Shown here in pieces: positions 15,985 to 24,759 of a stretch of DNA of 29,211 bases (position 1 is the stretch's first letter; the number at the start of each line of letters is the position of its first letter). The notes beneath the pieces were generated by a model. That model ran no database searches. It was not told the DNA's origin and was given only the letters and a program-made list of their open reading frames with translations. The position numbers and the translations under genes were made by a program. The stretch lies in assembly GCA_035701825.1 (NCBI GenBank), contig DASSRK010000085.1:1-29211 (forward strand). Direction: 5' to 3'. The DNA is from CADEED01 sp035701825. GTDB taxonomy: Bacteria > Pseudomonadota > Gammaproteobacteria > Steroidobacterales > Steroidobacteraceae.

Positions 15985-17269
15985 GGAACTGCGCCTGCTC
16001 GGTGCTGCCGTGCATGGCGCCGGTGGAGAATTGCCCCGCGGTGATCACGGTCTGCACCGCGTCGAAGTAGCCGGTGCCGACGAAGGCCTGGTGGCGCGTG
16101 GCGCGGTAGCCGTCCGCTTCGCTGGCGAATTCGCGCTGCTGCAGGCGGGAATAGCCCAGCATGCCGTCGGCGCGATAGGCCGAGGCGAGCTCGAACATCG
16201 AGTGGTTGAGCGCGTGCCAGCCCGCGAGCGTGATGAACTGGAAGCGATAGCCGAGCGCCGCCAGGCACTCGCGCCAGCCCTGCATCTCGGTGGCGCTGAG
16301 TTTCGCGCCCCAGTTGAACGAGGGCGAGCAGTTGTAGGCGAGTAGTTTGCCGGGATGGCGGGCATGGATGCCGCGGGCGAAGCGGCGTGCCTCGTCGATG
16401 TCGGGCTTCGCGGTCTCGCACCAGATGAGGTCGGCGTACGGCGCATAGGCGAGGCCGCGCGCGATCGCCTGCTCGATGCCGTTGCGCACGTGGAAGAAGC
16501 CCTCGGTGCTGCGCTTGCCCGTCAGGAATGGCTGGTCGCGCGGGTCGTGGTCGGAGGTCAGCAGGTTCGCCGCCTCGGCGTCGGTGCGCGCGATCACCAG
16601 GGTGGGCACGCCCGACACGTCGGCCGCCAGGCGCGCGGCGACCAGCTTGTTGATGGCCTCGTCGGTGGGCACCAGCACCTTGCCGCCCATGTGGCCGCAC
16701 TTCTTCGCCGAGGACAGCTGGTCCTCGAAGTGCACCCCGGCCGCGCCGGCGCGGATCATGGCCTTGGTGAGCTCGAAGGCGTTGAGGTTGCCGCCGAAGC
16801 CGGCCTCGGCATCGGCGATGATCGGCACGAGCCAGTCGATGTCGCCGTCGTCGGGGTCGCCTTCGAGCGCGTGGATCTGGTCGGTGCGCAGCAACGCATT
16901 GTTGATGCGCTCGATCATCCTCGGCACCGAGTCGACCGGGTACAGGCTCTGGTCGGGGTACATCTCGCCCGCGCTGTTGCCGTCGCCCGCCACCTGCCAG
17001 CCCGAGCAGTAGATAGCCTTGAGCCCGGCCTGCACGGCCTGCACGGCCTGGTTGCCGGTGACGCAGCCGAGCGCACCGACCACCGGCTCTGCGTGCAGCA
17101 GCTTCCAGAATTTCTCCGCGCCGAGGCGCGCCAGCGTGTGCTCGATCCGCACCGTGCCGCGCAGTTTCACCACGTCGGCGGCGGAGTAGGGACGCTGGAT
17201 GCCGCGCCAGCGGGGCTGCGAGCCCCATTCGGTGTCGAGGCGGTACTGCTGCGCGACTCTGTCGGACAT
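15965..17269 (-). CDS. aceA: isocitrate lyase
   Basis: The enzyme splits isocitrate into glyoxylate and succinate, the first step of the glyoxylate bypass, in the cytoplasm. The 434-aa length equals that of the E. coli-type enzyme. The catalytic loop KKCGHMGGK contains Cys191 and His193. SGWQVAGDGN (89-98) and the metal site in IIADAEAGFGG (150-160) match the family. The start is ATG 17269, with GGAGAG seven to twelve bases upstream. It is the first gene of the leftward aceA-aceK unit. It is divergent from the regulator gene, with a TTCACA array in the gap that probably controls it. Confidence 0.97.
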   Translation of the reverse strand: MSDRVAQQYRLDTEWGSQPRWRGIQRPYSAADVVKLRGTVRIEHTLARLGAEKFWKLLHAEPVVGALGCVTGNQAVQAVQAGLKAIYCSGWQVAGDGNSAGEMYPDQSLYPVDSVPRMIERINNALLRTDQIHALEGDPDDGDIDWLVPIIADAEAGFGGNLNAFELTKAMIRAGAAGVHFEDQLSSAKKCGHMGGKVLVPTDEAINKLVAARLAADVSGVPTLVIARTDAEAANLLTSDHDPRDQPFLTGKRSTEGFFHVRNGIEQAIARGLAYAPYADLIWCETAKPDIDEARRFARGIHARHPGKLLAYNCSPSFNWGAKLSATEMQGWRECLAALGYRFQFITLAGWHALNHSMFELASAYRADGMLGYSRLQQREFASEADGYRATRHQAFVGTGYFDAVQTVITAGQFSTGAMHGSTEQAQFHVSRAS

Positions 17270-17344
17270 GGGTGGCTCTCCGTGGCGTCGATTCGTTCTT
17301 GAAGCGTCGAGGGGCCAGAGAGTAGAGTGATTCGCGTCAAGATT

Positions 17345-17378
17345 TTCACATCAGAAACTTCACAATGTGAATTTCACA
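17345..17378. promoter_or_regulatory. TTCACA operator array between aceA and its putative regulator
   Basis: Three TTCACA boxes start at 17345, 17359 and 17373, each exactly 14 bp from the next. The middle box forms a near-perfect inverted repeat with TGTGAA (17366-17371) around one A. The array ends two bases before the regulator's ATG and lies about 75-110 bp from the aceA start. It is positioned to repress both sides. It is probably the binding site of the RamB/ScfR-like protein, by analogy with RamB control of aceA and its own gene in actinobacteria. That is inference. Confidence 0.65.
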
Positions 17379-17380
17379 GC

Positions 17381-18883
17381 ATGGGTGCATTAGTCCGACA
17401 GGGCCATTTCCTCGGCGCCAAGCTGCGCTCGCTGCGCAAGCGCAATGGTCTGACGCTGGAAGAGCTGTCGGCCCGCTGTGTGCAGATCGACGCCACCGTC
17501 GCCCCGTCGGTGTCCTACCTCAGCATGATCGAGAACGGCCAGCGCATGCCCTCGGACGACATGCTCGGGCTGCTGGCGGGCATCTTCGCCAAGTCGCCGC
17601 AATGGTTCCTCGACCAGAACACCGAGCTCGCCGCCGAGCCCAAGCCGGTGGCGCGCGGCGGGCTCGCGGCGATGCCGCTCGAGCCCGGCTTCCTGTTCTC
17701 GCACGACCTGCTGCGCATCGCGCTGCCGGAACTGCTGAGCCAGACGGCGACCACCGGGCGGCAATTCGCCCAGCTGCTGATCCGCGTGTGGCAGGAGACC
17801 CGCCACAACGACTTCCCGGACATCGAGCGCGCGGCGGAGAAGATAGGCGACCGCCGCATGCCGCTGTCACCGCAGGAGCTGCTGGCGATCTGCAAGCGCC
17901 TGGGATTGCAGATCCGCTGGTTCGAGGACCAGGCCGTGCCGTCGCGCGCCATGGTGCGCTCGCGCTTCGAGGCGCCGAACACGGTGTGGATCAACAAGCG
18001 GCTGAAGTCGCAGGAGCCGCGTCTCAAGTACGAGCTCGCGTTCTTCGCCGGCCATCGCATCATGCACAACGGTGACGGCCTCATCTCGCCGCACGAGGCC
18101 ACGTGGAACGAAGTCGCCGAGGCCGCCGAGGGCGGCGCCGGCATGGGCCCGCAGGACGTGCTGTACGCGTGGCGCGATTTCGAGTGCAGCTGCTTCGCGG
18201 CCGCGCTGCTGTGCCCGCGCGCGCCGTTCCGGCGTTTCCTGATCCGCGAGGCGCACTCGGTCGAGGCCGGCGCGCGCCTCGGCGTGACCTCGGCGGTGAT
18301 GATGCGCCGCATGACCTCGGTCTCGCCGTACCGCCACTGGCACTTCTTCGACGCCTATCCACCGGGGTTCCTGCGCGCGGTGTACCGCGCCAACGGCATC
18401 CCGCTGCCCTGGGGCAACATGAGCGTGGTGCCCGACCCGTGCCCGCGCTGGGCGGTGTTCCGCATGCTGAAGAATCCCGGCACCGCGGCCACCAGGTCGT
18501 TCGGCAAGCCGCGCTCGCAGATCTCGATCATGCCGGACGGCGAACGGTCGAGGCTCTATTGCTGCCATTCGATGCTGACGCGCGACGCCGCGGCGGTCAC
18601 GCACGTGCTGTCGGTGGGCGTCGACCTGTCGCCCGCGCTGACCGCGCAGGGTTACGACTCGGCCGCGCTGCTGCAGGGCGTGGGCGAGGCCTGTCGCAAG
18701 GGCGGCGGCGATGCGCCGATTCCGGTCGAGACGAAGCAGGCACTGCAGTCGGTCTCGAAGGTGCTCAACATCGGCTGGATCGGCGAGGCGTTGTCGCACC
18801 AGGCCACCACGATCTGTTCGCGCAGCAATCATTGCCCACGATCACCCAACGCCTGCCACAGGCCGGAGTCCGCCGATGACTGA
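17381..18883 (+). CDS. XRE-family transcriptional regulator of the RamB/ScfR type
   Basis: ATG 17381 (500 aa) is preferred over ATG 17327, because the upstream start would place the operator array inside the coding region and add no conserved sequence. Residues 11-75 are an XRE helix-turn-helix (LGAKLRSLRKRNGLTLEEL, then VSYLSMIENGQRMPS). A middle domain resembling the ImmA/IrrE peptidase lacks the HExxH glutamate and reads GHRIMH (224-229). The C-terminal part has conserved cysteines (FECSCFAA 268-274; CPRW; YCCHS). In RamB/ScfR-type proteins this region is thought to bind short-chain acyl-CoA. It sits between the two arms of the glyoxylate locus, and its last 8 bp overlap malate synthase G. 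Confidence 0.88.
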   Translation: MGALVRQGHFLGAKLRSLRKRNGLTLEELSARCVQIDATVAPSVSYLSMIENGQRMPSDDMLGLLAGIFAKSPQWFLDQNTELAAEPKPVARGGLAAMPLEPGFLFSHDLLRIALPELLSQTATTGRQFAQLLIRVWQETRHNDFPDIERAAEKIGDRRMPLSPQELLAICKRLGLQIRWFEDQAVPSRAMVRSRFEAPNTVWINKRLKSQEPRLKYELAFFAGHRIMHNGDGLISPHEATWNEVAEAAEGGAGMGPQDVLYAWRDFECSCFAAALLCPRAPFRRFLIREAHSVEAGARLGVTSAVMMRRMTSVSPYRHWHFFDAYPPGFLRAVYRANGIPLPWGNMSVVPDPCPRWAVFRMLKNPGTAATRSFGKPRSQISIMPDGERSRLYCCHSMLTRDAAAVTHVLSVGVDLSPALTAQGYDSAALLQGVGEACRKGGGDAPIPVETKQALQSVSKVLNIGWIGEALSHQATTICSRSNHCPRSPNACHRPESADD

Positions 18884-21047
18884 CTACCAGGAACGCGGCG
18901 GACTGCGCGTGGCGGCGCCGCTCGCCCGGCTGGTCGACGAGGAAGTCGCGCCGCGCATCGGGCTCGACACCGCGCGTTTCTGGCACGGCTTCGCCGCGCT
19001 GCTCGACCGGCTGGTGCCGGTGAACCAGGCGCTGCTGGCGCGGCGCGACGCGTTGCAGTCGGAAATCGATGCGTGGCACCGGTTCCGCCGCGGCCAGCCG
19101 TTCGACGTCGCGGCGCACGAGCAGCACCTGCTCGAGATCGGCTACCGGGTGCCGGAAGGCCCGGATTTCACCATCGAAACGCAGAATGTCGACGCCGAGA
19201 TCGCGCGGCTCGCGGGCCCGCAGCTGGTGGTGCCGCTCGACAATGCGCGCTATGCATTGAATGCGGCCAACGCGCGCTGGGGCAGCCTGTACGACGCGCT
19301 GTACGGCACCGATGCGATCGAAGACACCGGCGCGCTCGCGCGTGGCCAGGGATACAACGCGACGCGCGGCCGCGAAGTGATCGGGCGCGTGCGGTCCATG
19401 CTGGACAACGCCGTGCCGCTCGCCTCGGGCAGTCACCGCGACGCGACCGGCTACTCGGTGGCGGACGGAGTGCTGCAGGTCATGCTGACTCATGGCGGCC
19501 CGGTCGCGCTCGCAAGGCCGGCGCAGTTCAAGGGGTTCACGGGCACGGCCTCCGCTCCACAGTCGCTGTTGCTCGAACATCACGGGCTGCACATCGAGTT
19601 GCGCATCGATCGCAGGCACCCGATCGGCCGCGACGATCCGGCGGGCATCGCCGACGTGCAGCTCGAATCGGCGCTCACCACCATCATGGACCTCGAGGAT
19701 TCGGTCGCGGCCGTGGACAGTACCGACAAGGTGGCGGTGTACCGCAACTGGCTCGGCCTGATGACCGGCGAGCTCAGCGCGCGCTTCGTGAAAGGCAACG
19801 GGCACGTCGATCGCAGCCTCAACGCGGATCGCAGCTATCAGTCACCGGCGGGGGGTGAGCTGACCCTGCCGGGCCGCAGCCTGATGCTGGTCCGCAATGT
19901 CGGGCACCTGATGACCACCGATCTCGTGCTGCACCGGGAGCGGGAAGCGCCGGAGGGCATCGTCGATGCCGCGGTGACCGCGATGATCGCGCGCATCGAT
20001 CTCGAGGGCCTGGGTCGGTTCAGGAATTCGCGCGCCGGCTCGGTCTACATCGTGAAGCCGAAGATGCACGGTCCCGACGAGGTGGAGTTCGCCAACACGC
20101 TGTTCGATGGCGTCGAAGACCTGCTCGGGCTCGCGCGCCACACCGTGAAGATCGGCGTGATGGACGAGGAGCGGCGCACGACCGTCAACCTCAAGGAGTG
20201 CATCCGCGCCGTCAGGGGCCGCGTCATCTTCATCAACACCGGCTTCCTCGATCGCACCGGCGACGAAATCCACACCGCCATGCAGGCGGGGCCGGTGCTG
20301 CGCAAGAGCGCGATCCGCGGCGCGGGCTGGCTCGCCGCCTACGAGGACCAGAACGTCGACGTCGGGCTGGCTTGCGGCTTCGCGGGCCGCGCGCAGATCG
20401 GCAAGGGCATGTGGGCCATGCCGGACCGCATGGCGGAGATGCTGCAGGCGAAGGTCGCGCATCCGAAATCCGGCGCGAACACCGCGTGGGTGCCGAGCCC
20501 GACCGCCGCGACCCTGCATGCCTTGCACTACCTGCAGGTGGACGTCGGCGCGCGGCAGCGCGAGCTGGCGACCCGCCCGCGCGCGGCCCTGCGCGCCATC
20601 CTGGCGCCGCCGCTCGCGACGCAGACGAACTGGAGCGTCGCGGAAAAACGCGAAGAGCTCGACAACAACGCGCAGGGCATCCTCGGTTACGTGGTGCGCT
20701 GGATCGACCAGGGAGTGGGCTGCTCCAAGGTGCCCGACATCCACGACGTCGGCCTGATGGAAGACCGCGCGACGCTGCGCATCTCGAGCCAGCACATCGC
20801 CAATTGGCTGCTGCACGGCATCGTCACCCGCGAGGAAGTGCGAGCCGCGCTCGAGCGCATGGCGCGGGTCGTCGACCAGCAGAACGCCGCGGATCCGGCC
20901 TACCGGCCGATGTCGCCGGCATTCGAGCGGTCCATCGCGTTCCAGGCCGCGTGCGACCTGGTGTTCAAGGGAGTGGAGCAGCCGAACGGCTACACCGAAC
21001 CGCTGCTGCATGCGCGCCGGCGCGAACGCAAGGGCCAGGCGCGATAG
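18876..21047 (+). CDS. glcB: malate synthase G
   Basis: The enzyme condenses glyoxylate with acetyl-CoA to malate, the second bypass step, in the cytoplasm. ATG 18876 gives 723 aa, the normal length for the G isoform; GGAG lies nine bases before it. The frame is open further upstream but only in sequence that shadows the regulator gene. Family signatures are MDLEDSVAAVD, VYRNWLGLM, VKPKMHGPDEVEF and LRISSQHIANWL. Its start overlaps the regulator's stop by 8 bp, so both are probably made from one transcript. This arrangement makes the regulator and the enzyme rise together. Confidence 0.97.
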   Translation: MTDYQERGGLRVAAPLARLVDEEVAPRIGLDTARFWHGFAALLDRLVPVNQALLARRDALQSEIDAWHRFRRGQPFDVAAHEQHLLEIGYRVPEGPDFTIETQNVDAEIARLAGPQLVVPLDNARYALNAANARWGSLYDALYGTDAIEDTGALARGQGYNATRGREVIGRVRSMLDNAVPLASGSHRDATGYSVADGVLQVMLTHGGPVALARPAQFKGFTGTASAPQSLLLEHHGLHIELRIDRRHPIGRDDPAGIADVQLESALTTIMDLEDSVAAVDSTDKVAVYRNWLGLMTGELSARFVKGNGHVDRSLNADRSYQSPAGGELTLPGRSLMLVRNVGHLMTTDLVLHREREAPEGIVDAAVTAMIARIDLEGLGRFRNSRAGSVYIVKPKMHGPDEVEFANTLFDGVEDLLGLARHTVKIGVMDEERRTTVNLKECIRAVRGRVIFINTGFLDRTGDEIHTAMQAGPVLRKSAIRGAGWLAAYEDQNVDVGLACGFAGRAQIGKGMWAMPDRMAEMLQAKVAHPKSGANTAWVPSPTAATLHALHYLQVDVGARQRELATRPRAALRAILAPPLATQTNWSVAEKREELDNNAQGILGYVVRWIDQGVGCSKVPDIHDVGLMEDRATLRISSQHIANWLLHGIVTREEVRAALERMARVVDQQNAADPAYRPMSPAFERSIAFQAACDLVFKGVEQPNGYTEPLLHARRRERKGQAR

Positions 21048-21164
21048 CGACGCGCGCGCCGCATTCTGTCAGCCACGCGGTCGGGGAGTTGGACGACATC
21101 TTTTCGCCGCGGGAACGCGCATATGCTCCGGTTCATTTAGAGTGCTCCAACCAGGAGTGACACG

Positions 21165-22715
21165 ATGGCGCAGGCTTCCGAGCTCAAGGGTCCCGATCTC
21201 GCCGCGGGCATCGAGTTGCACCGGCTGCAGGAAGGCGTGCCCCTGCTGGGCCATGCGAACGGCGAGGCGGTCATGATGGTGCGCAGGGGCGCCACCGTTC
21301 ACGCGCTTGGCGCGACCTGCACTCACTACTCGGGACCGCTGGCGGAAGGTCTGGTGGTGGGCGAGACCGTTCGCTGCCCGTGGCATCACGCCTGTTTCAG
21401 CCTGCGCACCGGCGAGGCGCTGGGGGCGCCGGCGCTGAATCCGGTCGATTGCTACGAAGTAGTCAGGCGTGGCGACCGTGTGCAGGTGGGAGCGAAGCAG
21501 GCCCGCACGCCCGCGCCCCCGCCGCCGCAGATTCCCGCGAACGTCGTGATCGTCGGTGCCGGTGCGGCCGGAGCCGCGGCCGCCGAAAAGCTGCGCCGCC
21601 TGGGCTACCGGGGACCGGTCACGCTCATCGGCAACGAACCTCCGGGCCCGGTGGACCGGCCAAACCTCAGCAAGGATTTCCTGGCCGGCAACGCGCCGAT
21701 GGAGTGGATCACGCTGCGCGACGACGATTTCTACAAGTCGAACGACATCCAGCTGGTCCGTGAAGAAGTCACCGCGCTCGATCCCCGGGGCAAAACGCTC
21801 ACGCTCGCGGGCGGCCGCAAGCTCGACTACGACAAGCTGCTGCTGGCCACGGGCTCCGAGCCGGTGCGGCTGGCCATCGAGGGCGCCACGCTGCCGCACG
21901 TGAAGACACTGCGCACGCTGGCCGATTCGCAAGCCATCATCGACGCCGCCGGCCAGGCGAAGCGGGTGGTGGTCATCGGCTCGAGCTTCATCGGACTCGA
22001 AGTCGCCGCATCGCTGCGCGCGCGCAACCTGGAAGTCGACGTGGTCGGCCGCGACCGGGTGCCGCTCGAACGCGTCATGGGCACGCAGGTCGGTCGCTTC
22101 GTGCAGCAATTGCACGAGGCCAAGGGGGTTCGGTTCCACCTGGACGCCAAACTGCTCGCGATCACCGCGCAGGAAGTCGTGCTGGAGGGCAGCCGCCTGC
22201 CGGCAGATCTCGTCGTGCTGGGCGTCGGCGTCAAGCCGCGCGTGGCGCTGGCCCAGGAGGCCGGGCTCGAGGTCGACAACGGCGTCGTGGTCGATTCGCG
22301 GCTGCGCACCGGCACGCCCGACATCTGGGCGGCGGGCGACATCGCGCGCTATCCCGAGCCGCGGCTCGGCACGCCGGTGCGCGTCGAGCACTGGCAGGCC
22401 GCCGAGCGCCAGGGCCAGTTCGCGGCGGCCGACATGTTAGGGCTGGCGCGCAGCTTCGACGACGTGCCGTTCTTCTGGAGCCAGCACTACGACGTGACCC
22501 TGTCATACGTCGGCCATGCCGGCGGCGATGCCGACATCGTCGTGCTCGGCAGCCTCGAGCAGCGGGATGCCACGGTGGTCTACCGGACCGCCGGCAAGGT
22601 GGCCGCGGTGCTCACGGTGGGCCGCGACCGCCAGAGCCTGGAAGTCGAGGCCGCGCTCGAACGTGGCGACCAGGCGGCAGTCGAGTCGCTGCTGCGGGGG
22701 CCAGCCGCCGCATAA
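21165..22715 (+). CDS. Rieske/FAD pyridine nucleotide-disulfide oxidoreductase (AIF-like)
   Basis: The 516-aa protein has an N-terminal Rieske [2Fe-2S] domain with Cys52-x-His54 (CTHYSGPL) and Cys71-x-x-His74 (CPWHHACFS). A Pro-rich linker (114-123) follows. Next comes an FAD-binding fold (VVIVGAGAAGAAAA, 127-140) and an NAD(P)H-binding fold (VVVIGSSFIGLEVAASL). A reductase C-terminal domain ends the protein. The layout is that of AIFM3/AIFL-type proteins and related oxygenase reductases: electrons pass from NAD(P)H through FAD to the iron-sulfur centre. The partner is not known and no oxygenase lies nearby. AGGAG lies eight bases before the ATG. Confidence 0.88.
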   Translation: MAQASELKGPDLAAGIELHRLQEGVPLLGHANGEAVMMVRRGATVHALGATCTHYSGPLAEGLVVGETVRCPWHHACFSLRTGEALGAPALNPVDCYEVVRRGDRVQVGAKQARTPAPPPPQIPANVVIVGAGAAGAAAAEKLRRLGYRGPVTLIGNEPPGPVDRPNLSKDFLAGNAPMEWITLRDDDFYKSNDIQLVREEVTALDPRGKTLTLAGGRKLDYDKLLLATGSEPVRLAIEGATLPHVKTLRTLADSQAIIDAAGQAKRVVVIGSSFIGLEVAASLRARNLEVDVVGRDRVPLERVMGTQVGRFVQQLHEAKGVRFHLDAKLLAITAQEVVLEGSRLPADLVVLGVGVKPRVALAQEAGLEVDNGVVVDSRLRTGTPDIWAAGDIARYPEPRLGTPVRVEHWQAAERQGQFAAADMLGLARSFDDVPFFWSQHYDVTLSYVGHAGGDADIVVLGSLEQRDATVVYRTAGKVAAVLTVGRDRQSLEVEAALERGDQAAVESLLRGPAAA

Positions 22716-22730
22716 GAATTTTCGCTTCCC

Positions 22731-22759
22731 TGCAACCCGGCGTGGGTCCCGGCCGTCTA
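22731..22759 (+). promoter_or_regulatory. ECF-sigma-like promoter ahead of the export operon
   Basis: TGCAACC (22731-22737) and CGTCTA (22754-22759) are separated by 16 bp. ECF sigma factors commonly read an AAC-containing -35 and a CGTC-containing -10 with this spacing. The ATPase start lies 44 bp downstream. No ECF sigma gene is seen in the window. Confidence 0.5.
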
Positions 22760-22803
22760 CAAGGACTGGATCGGGAGCGGGATCGAATGAGAAAGTCACT
22801 GCC

Positions 22804-23505
22804 ATGATCGAAATGCATGGCATCCACAAGTCCTACCAGACCGGCGATCAGTCCCTGCACGTCCTCAAGGGCGTCGACATGCAGGTTCGCGAAGGCGAAC
22901 TGGTGTCCATCATGGGTTCGTCGGGATCCGGCAAGTCCACGCTGCTGAACATCCTCGGCATCCTCGATTCCTATGACTCGGGCAGCTACCTGCTGGCCGG
23001 CCAGCAGGTGGGCAAGCTGGGCGAGACCGAAGCCGCGCGGCTGCGCAACAAATTGCTGGGCTTCGTGTTCCAGTCCTTCAACCTGCTGCCGTTCAAGAAC
23101 GCCACCGAGAACGTGGCGCTGCCGCTCTACTACCAGGGCGTCGGCCGCAAGGAGCGTAACTACCGCGCCGAGCAGTATCTCGACCTGGTCGGGCTCGCGG
23201 ATCGCAAGTCCTTCATGCCTAACCAGTTGTCCGGCGGCCAGAAGCAGCGCGTCGCCATCGCGCGCGCCCTGGTTCACAAGCCCAAGGTGATCCTGGCCGA
23301 TGAACCCACGGGCGCGCTCGACAGCGTGACCACCCACGAGATCATGGCGCTCATCAAGGACATCCACCGGCGCGGCAACACCATCATCGTGGTCACGCAC
23401 GAGCAGGACGTGGCCAACATGACGCAGCGGCAGATCCTGCTCAAGGACGGCCAGGTGACTTCCGGGGCCGTTTCCGCGCCGGGCGCAATCGAGGCGGTCG
23501 GCTAG
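22804..23505 (+). CDS. ABC transporter ATP-binding protein (MacB/LolD type)
   Basis: A 233-aa ATPase for the two permeases that follow. It shows Walker A GSSGSGKST (38-46), Q-loop Gln90 (GFVFQSFNLLPF), signature LSGGQKQR (142-149), Walker B VILADEPTGALD (162-173) and the switch His199. The form matches MacB/LolD-type ATPases that drive mechanotransmission rather than substrate translocation. ATG 22804 is the start, with the conserved MIEMHGIHKSY beginning there. Its stop lies two bases before the first permease. The order ATPase, permease, permease, adaptor makes one operon. Confidence 0.95.
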   Translation: MIEMHGIHKSYQTGDQSLHVLKGVDMQVREGELVSIMGSSGSGKSTLLNILGILDSYDSGSYLLAGQQVGKLGETEAARLRNKLLGFVFQSFNLLPFKNATENVALPLYYQGVGRKERNYRAEQYLDLVGLADRKSFMPNQLSGGQKQRVAIARALVHKPKVILADEPTGALDSVTTHEIMALIKDIHRRGNTIIVVTHEQDVANMTQRQILLKDGQVTSGAVSAPGAIEAVG

Positions 23506-23507
23506 CC

Positions 23508-24749
23508 ATGCTCGACGGCCTGCAGGAGATCCTCTTCACGCTGCGGCAGAACAAGCTGCGCACGCTGCTCACGGCCTTCGGCGTGTTCTGGGGAATCTTC
23601 ATGCTGGTGCTATTGCTGGGTGCCGGCCGCGGCATGCAGAACGGCGTGTACGAGGACTTCGGCTCCGACGTGCTGGATTTCATCATCGTCTGGACCGGCA
23701 CGACGACGACTGCGTATCACGGCATGCCCCCGGGACGCGCGATACGCCTGACGCTCGATGACATCGAAGCCGTGCGGCAGCAGGTCTCCGGCATCCGTTT
23801 GCTGTCGGCCGAGCGATTCGTGCCGGACGGCGGCACCATGAGCTATCACGGCAAGAACAGCAATGCGCAGGTTCTCGGTGTCCCCGACGACTACTTCAAG
23901 GTGAAGGAGGACGTGCCATTCAATTTCGGCCGCAAGCCCAATCCGCTCGACCAGGACGAGATCCGCAAGGTCGTGGTCATCGGTACGACCGTCGCCGAGC
24001 GGTTGTTCGCCAAGGACGAAGATCCGGTGGGCAAGTACATCCGCGTCAAGGACGTGGAGATGAAGGTCGTGGGCATCTTCTACGACAAGGGCGGCCGCGG
24101 CCGGAACTCGGAGCGGGTGCTGATGCCGCTGACCACCATGCAGAAGATGTACGGTGACTCCACGTTCACCGACAACATCTGGGTGCGCCCGGCCAAGGGC
24201 GTGGATGGTTTCGAGCTCGAGAAAAAAGTGCTCGCGCTGCTGAAGCGCCGGCACGACGTGGCGCCCGAGGACATCCGCGGCATCGCCTCCTTCAACATGG
24301 CCGAGCCCATGCAACGGGTCACCGGCCTGTTCATCGGCATCGACGTGTTCATCTGGTTCGTCGGTCTCGGAACGCTGACCGCGGGCATCGTCGGCATCAG
24401 CAACATCATGATCATCACGGTGAAGGAGCGCACGCGGGAGATCGGCATCCGCAAGGCGCTGGGCGCCACGCCGTTCAACATCGTCAGCACCTTGCTGCTG
24501 GAATCGACGCTGGTCACCGCCTTCGCGGGGTATGTCGGGCTGGTCGTGGGCGTGGCGCTGCTCGAGCTCGTGGCCTTCGGGTTGCGCAGCGCGGGGGCCA
24601 AGCTGCCGTACTTCGTCAACCCGAGCGTCGACTTCAAGCTCGCATTGACCGCGCTGCTGCTGCTGGTCGGTGTCGGCGTGCTGGCCGGCCTCATGCCGGC
24701 GCTGAGGGCCGCAAAAATCACGCCCACCGAAGCGATGAAGGCGGGATAG
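23508..24749 (+). CDS. MacB-like ABC permease (first of two)
   Basis: A 413-aa FtsX/MacB permease. A first membrane helix near 20-40 (LLTAFGVFWGIFMLVLLLGAG) is followed by a large periplasmic core (about 45-270). Three more helices lie in the C-terminal part. The FtsX region contains IMIITVKERTREIGIRKALGATP. The start is two bases after the ATPase stop. Proteins of this kind export peptides, siderophores, antibiotics or lipoprotein-related substrates with an adaptor and an outer-membrane channel. It is clearly homologous to the next gene along its whole length. Confidence 0.92.
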   Translation: MLDGLQEILFTLRQNKLRTLLTAFGVFWGIFMLVLLLGAGRGMQNGVYEDFGSDVLDFIIVWTGTTTTAYHGMPPGRAIRLTLDDIEAVRQQVSGIRLLSAERFVPDGGTMSYHGKNSNAQVLGVPDDYFKVKEDVPFNFGRKPNPLDQDEIRKVVVIGTTVAERLFAKDEDPVGKYIRVKDVEMKVVGIFYDKGGRGRNSERVLMPLTTMQKMYGDSTFTDNIWVRPAKGVDGFELEKKVLALLKRRHDVAPEDIRGIASFNMAEPMQRVTGLFIGIDVFIWFVGLGTLTAGIVGISNIMIITVKERTREIGIRKALGATPFNIVSTLLLESTLVTAFAGYVGLVVGVALLELVAFGLRSAGAKLPYFVNPSVDFKLALTALLLLVGVGVLAGLMPALRAAKITPTEAMKAG

Positions 24750-24759
24750 GGAGCCAGCC

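Noticed and set aside
17028..17050. Tandem GGCCTGCAC copies in aceA
   Set aside because: They encode QAVQAVQA in a helix of normal length for isocitrate lyase, so they do not expand the protein.
17335..17340. Minus-strand TTGACG as a -35 box for aceA
   Set aside because: No acceptable -10 box lies at 16-18 bp from it, so I did not call the promoter.
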